Shown here in pieces: positions 58,938 to 64,000 of a stretch of DNA of 64,000 bases. A program made the position numbers and the translations under genes. The DNA lies in the NCBI RefSeq assembly GCF_963583255.1, contig NC_084813.1, positions 13,750,001 to 13,814,000 of the forward strand. Direction: 5' to 3'. Numbering within the stretch: position 1 is the first letter of the stretch; every line of letters begins with the position of its first letter. This stretch comes from Pyrus communis. Its lineage: Eukaryota; Streptophyta; Magnoliopsida; Rosales; Rosaceae. Under the pieces are notes generated by a model, which saw nothing but the letters and a program-made list of their open reading frames with translations, ran no database searches and was not told the origin of the DNA.

Positions 58938-60351
58938 TTAATTATCTTCAGCTTGTTTCAATGCCCACTGGTGCTCTAAAAAGTCAATTTGTCGGGCATT
59001 GTGCATGTCTGGCATTTGAAATGCAGTATATCGTTGAATGAGCCTTTCATTGTAACGTCCATCCCTTTGTAATGGCTCATGTTGCACGGGCTCATCGGTG
59101 GCGTCATGAGCACAATATATACGTGTTCTTGAATTGTTCATCGGGTCTGGCTCATATTCATCAACAGCTTCATAATCGTACTCATCTTCCACAATCATGT
59201 TGTGAAGAATAATGCACGTCATCATGATGGATCGAAGCGACTCTACATCAAACAATCTGGCAGCACCCCTGACGATCGCCCAGCGAGCTTGGAGGATACC
59301 GAAACAACGCTCCACATCCTTCCTGCACCCCTCTTGACAGCTTGCAAAGTGTTTTTCCTTTGCACTCCGCGGACGTGGCACTGTTTTGACAAAGGTTGAC
59401 CAGCGCGGGTAGATGCCGTCAGCTAGGTAGTATGGCCCGTCGTACATACGTCCGTTGACCTCATACGTAACTTTTGGTGCCTTTCCTTGCAGGACATCGT
59501 TGAACACTGGGGATTGGGCAAGGACGTTGATGTCATTTTGAGTTCCCGGGACCCCGAAAAAGGCGTGCCAAATCCATGTATCAAAAGATGCCACCGCCTC
59601 CAGAATGATACTTTTTGCTCCTTTTTTGTCCCCGTAAGCGCCTTGCCATGCACTTGGACAGTTTTTCCACGTCCAGTGCATACAATCAATGCTTCCAATC
59701 ATCCCAGGAAAGCCACGCATCTCCGCCTTCTTCAACAACCGCTCCAAGTCCATGTGTGTAGGTTTGCGGAGGTACTCAGCGGTGTAGATAGATTCGATTG
59801 CTCCGCAAAACCTCATCAGGGACTCAAGAATGGTTGATTGCCCCATCCTCGTTATCTCATCCACTTGGTCTGCAGATGCTCCATATGCAAGCATCCGCAA
59901 GGCAGCAATAATTTTTTGCTCAGGCAGTAGACCCATAGCACCAAAAGCATCTTTTTTTTTGCACAAAATAAGAATCATGGTTGCAAACAGCAATCATGAT
60001 TTTGTTGAACAAATGTCGTTCCATTCTAAAACGACGTCTAAAGTACGTATCAGGGAATGCACTATTAGGAACAAAATAATCATCCAAGAGTTCCATACCT
60101 CGTCGTTGCCTGCTTCTATCAAGGTTTTCGGAACGGCTGGGCCTGCAGATCTGAGCCGCAGCTTGGATGACTCGACGGGAATGTGAGGCTCTGCCCCTTC
60201 TTACTTCATCATTTCTCATTTGACGCTCCTCATCCTCTTCCCTCTCATTTCTTACCCTCTGGTGATTGAAGATTGCTTCAGATTCGTTAAACAATTCTTC
60301 CTCTTCCTGATTGTATTCCCACATCATCCTTGAGGAAGAAGAAGACGACAT
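58938..60351 (-). pseudogene. Harbinger transposase (DDE_Tnp_4, HARBI1-like), one frameshift
   Basis: Cuts and joins the element ends. ATG at 60351 (MSSSSSSRMMWEYNQEEEEL). The N-terminal reading (NSAFPDTYFRRRFRMERHLF) runs to about 59950, and the catalytic part continues one frame away to 58938. The shift lies in an A9 run (minus; plus 59952-59960): eight A would join QKK to DAFGAMGLLPEQK in frame. Catalytic residues are all present: D in GSIDCMHW (about 59690), D in YYLADGIYP (about 59422), E in VERCFGILQARWA (about 59310). The total of about 470 codons is normal length. It may be a one-base mutation or error at a homopolymer, or polymerase slippage could restore some product. Confidence 0.88.
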
Positions 60352-60924
60352 TGAAAGAAAGAAACAGAAACTATGAATAATGATACAAATTTTTGTGAAT
60401 AAGGAAGCAGAAACTATGAATAATGATAGAGATCTTGAGAATTTTGGTGTGAGATTTGTGAGGATGGATGGTGGATTATATAGAGGATTCAGAAAGGATT
60501 AGGTTCTGCATAATGCCACGTGGCATGCCGTCATTCGTTACAAATCTGATGGAAATCTATCCTCAAAGATTGTGAACCGATTATGACACGTGGCGCGACG
60601 TGATTGGTTAATAATCTTATCAGAAATCCATCACCAATAATTGTATTATTTTGTATTATTAATAATACTTCGGATAATGACACGTTGTGCAACGAGAACG
60701 ATTAAAAATCTTATCCGATATTACAATTAAAATTATTTTGTATTATTTTATAAAAAAAAAATACTAATATTTTATTGCCTATTGCCAGAGCTATTGAAGT
60801 GTAACGGTGGAGATGCAAATTCTATTGCCAGGGCTACTTACTGTTCATTAAGGGCAGTTACTGTTCATTAGGTGGATTGAATAGTGTATTGCCAGGGGGG
60901 AGGGCTCCAACGCTGGAGTTGCTC

Positions 60925-61020
60925 TTAGTTGCAACTTCTTCAAACCATGTTGAAATTCTCGCCCTTCATAAAGATGTGAATGCTTCTGGTTGAAAGCCAT
61001 TGTTGAGCATATTCCAAGCA
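60925..61020 (+). pseudogene. Copia-2 pseudogene, end of RNase H
   Basis: Reading after the right TTA gives VATSSNHVEILALHKDVNAS, the continuation of the RNase H block cut at 56291, then a stop. Sequence beyond is not recognised as copia LTR. Confidence 0.65.
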
Positions 61021-61049
61021 CTTGCTAACTTTCTTCCGTCTTTGACAGT

Positions 61050-61140
61050 GAAGGATACATCATGGCTAAGAATCTTGTAAGATTCTTCATGGCTAAGAAT
61101 TACTTACAAGATTCTTCATGGCTAAGAATCTTGTAAGGGA
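61050..61140. repeat. Three short tandem copies of a 27-30 bp unit
   Basis: TTCATGGCTAAGAATCTTGT-type units start near 61059, 61086 and 61115; the middle one ends differently. Non-coding. Confidence 0.8.
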
Positions 61141-61379
61141 TTCTCTTTGCCATCTTTCTTTGTTGCATAATTGATTTACAACCAACCGGATATGTAAGTG
61201 AGATTACATATCATTGTATATTTAATTGTTATATATCATTGTATATTTAATAGTTTCACTGCATATTTAATTATTATAATTAAATTAATTCCAATTATAT
61301 GCCCAAAGACCCAATAGTGGAACCTTGGCCACTATTAAATTCAAAAATATTAAAAACAACCTACGAAGCACATGGTATG

Positions 61380-61710
61380 TTTCACTTGAAAGAAGTTGAG
61401 ATTCCACCATAAAACAAATTGACAATATAGGGAGTAACCTAACTCTTTATAAGCAAGGTTTAGTAAACTTCCGATTTGGGACAATTCTTCACATTCTCAC
61501 ATGCTCTTCATGTGTGACGAATTTTCAACCATAGATTTGGTGACATGGAGGAACTTTGACCTTTGGGCTTCACATGTGGGCAAACCTAATCTCATATCAT
61601 AAGGAAGTTAAGGTTCCATCATAAACTCAGTGGTAATATGGAGAGTAACCAAACTCCTTATAAACCTATAGAATGTTTGATAAGCTTCTGACATGGGACA
61701 ATCCTTCACA
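61380..61710 (-). repeat. Two copies of a CCCACATCGG-type repeat module, minus orientation
   Basis: 61385-61500 and 61600-61715 both contain, in order, TTCCACCATAAAAC or its variant, AATATGGAGAGTAACC, ACTCCTTATAA and GGGACAATCCTTCACATCTC. The reverse complement matches the plus-orientation modules at 62640-62960. This is a dispersed plant repeat whose ends I cannot define. Confidence 0.6.
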
Positions 61711-61720
61711 TCTCACGAAC

Positions 61721-62585
61721 AAAATAATGAAGCACAACTTAGAGTTTTATACAAAATCAGTGTGAATGTGTACAGCTTGACATCGATGCATGCTAGTATG
61801 ATACTGGCCTTGAAACTTGTTTCACTCTAATCAAGCATTACCACAACCTACCAAGACAATTCCAACCTATAGCCAGACTATACCAACAAGGTCCTAATTA
61901 GCAGCCAAAAATAGGGGGTTTCTCAGTGTTTCTGGTAGACAGATAGGACAGAATTTAGTACTTTCATGTCAAATTAGACAATGTATTTTGATTTGGGAGG
62001 ACACTAAGGACTTTGTTGCAAGACGAAACATTTGCTTAGTCATGCAAGACACATTGTTTATTAATCTAATTGAAGATCCAATGAAAGAGCTAGTGAGTGA
62101 CTCAATACAATGATGGCACCACACCGAATGGTGGACGGAAGTCCACATCTCACAAGACAGTTTATGTTGGCTAAAGTGTATCAGTTTCCAGATTTAGAAA
62201 GCTTAGTCCATACGGTTGCTTAATAGAGCTGGGATTCTAAACCCTAGACATCTAGTAGATGCATTGCCCACATGGCTTCTTTTCTATTTTACTTTAAAGT
62301 TGAATCTTGGTGGGAGTGATTTTTCTTTTGAACTCCCTTTGCATTGCCCCTCGCCCTGCATCTCGAGAATAAAATTTCGAAACCTGGGCAACGTTCTATG
62401 CACAAGACAAACTCGTACTAACTTGGTGATGCGCATATTTTGAATATTTTCACTTGAGGGACTCTTAAGAATGCAGTGACGACGTACGCATGTTGTGGAT
62501 ATTTTCACTTGAAGGGTTTCCTCTTGCAACTATGACATAAATTTAGCATAGTACTGGTCCAAAAGATGTTTGTCATGTGTTAAAA
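61721..62585. other. Unassigned stretch
   Basis: A/T-rich sequence with only short frames (the longest, 62216-62443 plus and 62284-62529 minus, overlap each other). I see no recognisable protein, terminal repeat or RNA gene. Confidence 0.5.
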
Positions 62586-62599
62586 AAGGTGCAACACTC

Positions 62600-62960
62600 T
62601 TCCAATAAACGCGTGTTAAGTGATGAATGTGTGACGAGAGAATATGTCGAGAGTTGAATATGTGAGGATAATGCAAGGGCTTATAAAATGTTGACTACTT
62701 CTCATATTGTCAATTGGTTTTATGGTAGAACCTCAATTTCATCATAGTATCAAAGCAGGTTGTCTCGTATGAAAGCCCAAAGGACCACACATGCTCACAA
62801 GTCACTCAATTGTTGTCCGCCTACACGTGTAGAGGCGTGTTGAGAGTTGAATATGAGGACAGTTTGTCTCACATCGGTGAAGAATATATCAATGATGTTG
62901 GGCTGCTCCTCATATTACTAATTGATTTTATTATGAAACCTTAATTTCTTCATAATATCT
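62600..62960 (+). repeat. Two copies of the CCCACATCGG-type module, plus orientation, with a primer-site-like word
   Basis: 62640-62750 and 62850-62960 share GTTGAATATG, CTYCTCATATT, TYAATTGRTTTTAT and GAAACCTYAATTTC words. After the first, TAGTATCAAAGCAGG (62743-62757) resembles the initiator-Met primer site TGGTATCAGAGC, which suggests the module is a degraded TRIM or copia LTR. Confidence 0.5.
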
Positions 62961-63532
62961 CTCATTTTACTTGTATTTGTATTGTATAGTATTCCTTTGA
63001 ATACAGTATACGCGATCACTGATTCACCCCATGGATTAAGAATTACAGTGTGGCTTGGCGGTGTCAATCGTGTATCATAAATATAAACCACAGAACATCT
63101 TACACATAGCTCATTTAGTTCTTCGACGTGCGAGTGGTAAATCGTACATCTCAGAGGGTGCACAATCTCACATGTTGGTTTGTTTAATTAAGTTACTTGG
63201 CACCAATGAAAGGGTTTAGTTTAGCTAAAACTTGCTTTGGAATTAGGGTTTAGGGTTTATTTTATGTGGCATCATGCAATGTGTGAGTGACAGAACACAA
63301 CACTCAGTCAAGTCAACTTTGTTTCGTCTCAATTTAATCTCCATGATTTTCCTAAGATACTGTTTAATTAATTATTATACTGTAAGCAATCATGCTTAAT
63401 CATGTTTAATTAATCCAGTGATCTAGAAAGAAGCAAATTATGCAGTAGATTTTTTCTTTCCCCCTTTTATCTTTTTTGTTGCCTTTTTTGGGAAGTCAGG
63501 AATGAAATGAATGATGGTAGTTTTTTCTTAGG

Positions 63533-63688
63533 TATTTTAGGGATCTCATGATCGTGATCGTTCATCGTACATCTTGCGATCAGAAATCATTTCAAAATTT
63601 AAATTTTAAAATTAAATATAAATAGTATCTAATGAAAATTAATTACACGATGTATGATAAATAATCATGATCACGAAATCCCTAAGAA
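63533..63688. mobile_element. Foldback MITE-like element, about 155 bp
   Basis: The left arm (TTAGGGATCTCATGATCGTGA, TCGTTCATCGTACATC) is inverted with a few mismatches in the right arm (CGATGTATGATAAATAATCAT, GATCACGAAATCCCTAA). The arms are about 45 bp around an A/T-rich centre. No target duplication can be fixed because TTTTCTTAGG also extends the palindrome. Confidence 0.65.
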
Positions 63689-63739
63689 AATGATATGGCG
63701 AGGATTCTTTTCCGTAGTTTTGGTAAAAGTCAACCCTCC

Positions 63740-63900
63740 ATCCTTGATACACGTGTTGGCCCGACAATACATGATGGAGTCACTTTGTCGTGACACGTAG
63801 CTAACTGCTATAACCTAACCTCTTTCCACACCGGTAATCCACAATAAGACCATTGGATCCCTTCATTGGATTGGAGAATAATACTATAAAAAGAAAATGA
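63740..63900 (+). promoter_or_regulatory. Possible promoter at the right edge
   Basis: ACACGTGT (about 63750) and GACACGTAG (about 63801) are ABRE/G-box-like. ATTGG boxes lie near 63852 and 63866, and a clean TATA box CTATAAAAAG at 63884-63893 is followed by a C/T-rich leader. No coding start is visible before the window ends, so a gene to the right is only possible. Confidence 0.35.
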
Positions 63901-64000
63901 CATCAGAACACGTATTTTTCTTCTTCCTACTCCTCTTAAATTTAATTTTATTCTTTAATTTTTCTTTTAATTATTAGATTAGCACATGCTTACATATTTT

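Larger units (their letters stand above)
56289..60927. mobile_element. PIF/Harbinger DNA transposon (element proper 56292-60924)
   Basis: Target duplication TTA at 56289-56291 and 60925-60927, the signature of PIF/Harbinger. Terminal repeats GAGCATCCCCAGCGTGG (left) and GAGCAACTCCAGCGTTGG (right, inverted). It encodes the two proteins expected of this superfamily, a SANT/Myb-like ORF1 on plus and a DDE transposase on minus, transcribed toward each other. The host copia-2 frame (STKQTL / VATSSNH) is legible across it. Size 4633 bp. Confidence 0.92.

Overview
The window is plant nuclear DNA from a dicot, made almost entirely of nested transposable elements. I see no intact host gene, rRNA, tRNA or CRISPR array. 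The plant origin follows from the element lineages: Athila-type and Tat-type Ty3/gypsy, Ty1/copia with an initiator-Met primer site, PIF/Harbinger and hAT. Several of the protein families resemble ones I associate with Rosaceae (apple, pear, Prunus); that placement is recollection and is not shown by the sequence.

Left two thirds (1-46020): one old Tat-like element on the minus strand. Its 3' LTR (1-835, cut by the window edge) and 5' LTR (45053-46020) bracket a broken gag-protease (40308-44986). It also carries a decayed plant mobile domain (PMD) gene in antisense, on the plus strand (2422-5011 and 30813-31130). The body is split by later insertions. (1) Athila element A, 5012-30812, has target duplication GTATG and lies inside the antisense PMD gene. 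(2) Athila element B, 14800-29775, has an intact 1837-aa gag-pol and sits inside the 5' LTR of A. (3) Athila fragment C spans 31131-35880. (4) A broken copia element (copia-1) spans about 35881-40307. (5) A 1.7-kb solo LTR interrupts the Tat gag.

The most interesting content is a self-contained gene cassette in antisense within both Athila elements, A (10394-11634) and B (about 20050-21241). It has a repeat-rich, CpG-rich promoter with G-box cores, a TATA-like box in A, a good start context, an open frame of 218 or 230 codons and an AATAAA signal just after the stop. The protein has an N-terminal LxLxLxL (EAR-like) motif, a coiled coil and a Pro/Ser/Ala repeat tail. The two copies differ mostly at synonymous sites. 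A has lost all pol but keeps this cassette plus a 446-aa gag-like frame; B has both the cassette and full gag-pol.

Right third (46021-64000): an old plus-strand copia pseudogene (copia-2) serves as the target for four insertions, each with a recognisable target duplication. These are a solo LTR (ATAAC), a hAT-type non-autonomous element (GGAATATC), Athila-like deletion derivative D (ATTCC) and a 4.6-kb PIF/Harbinger element (TTA). Harbinger carries a SANT/Myb-like ORF1 with two stops and a DDE transposase broken only at an A9 run. Removing each insertion makes the copia-2 frame legible again. The last 3 kb hold degenerate repeat modules in both orientations, a foldback MITE and a possible promoter at the right edge.

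Nesting order, outermost first: Tat, then A, then B. By eye the paired LTRs of A and of B are nearly identical (recent insertions), while those of Tat and D are clearly diverged (older).
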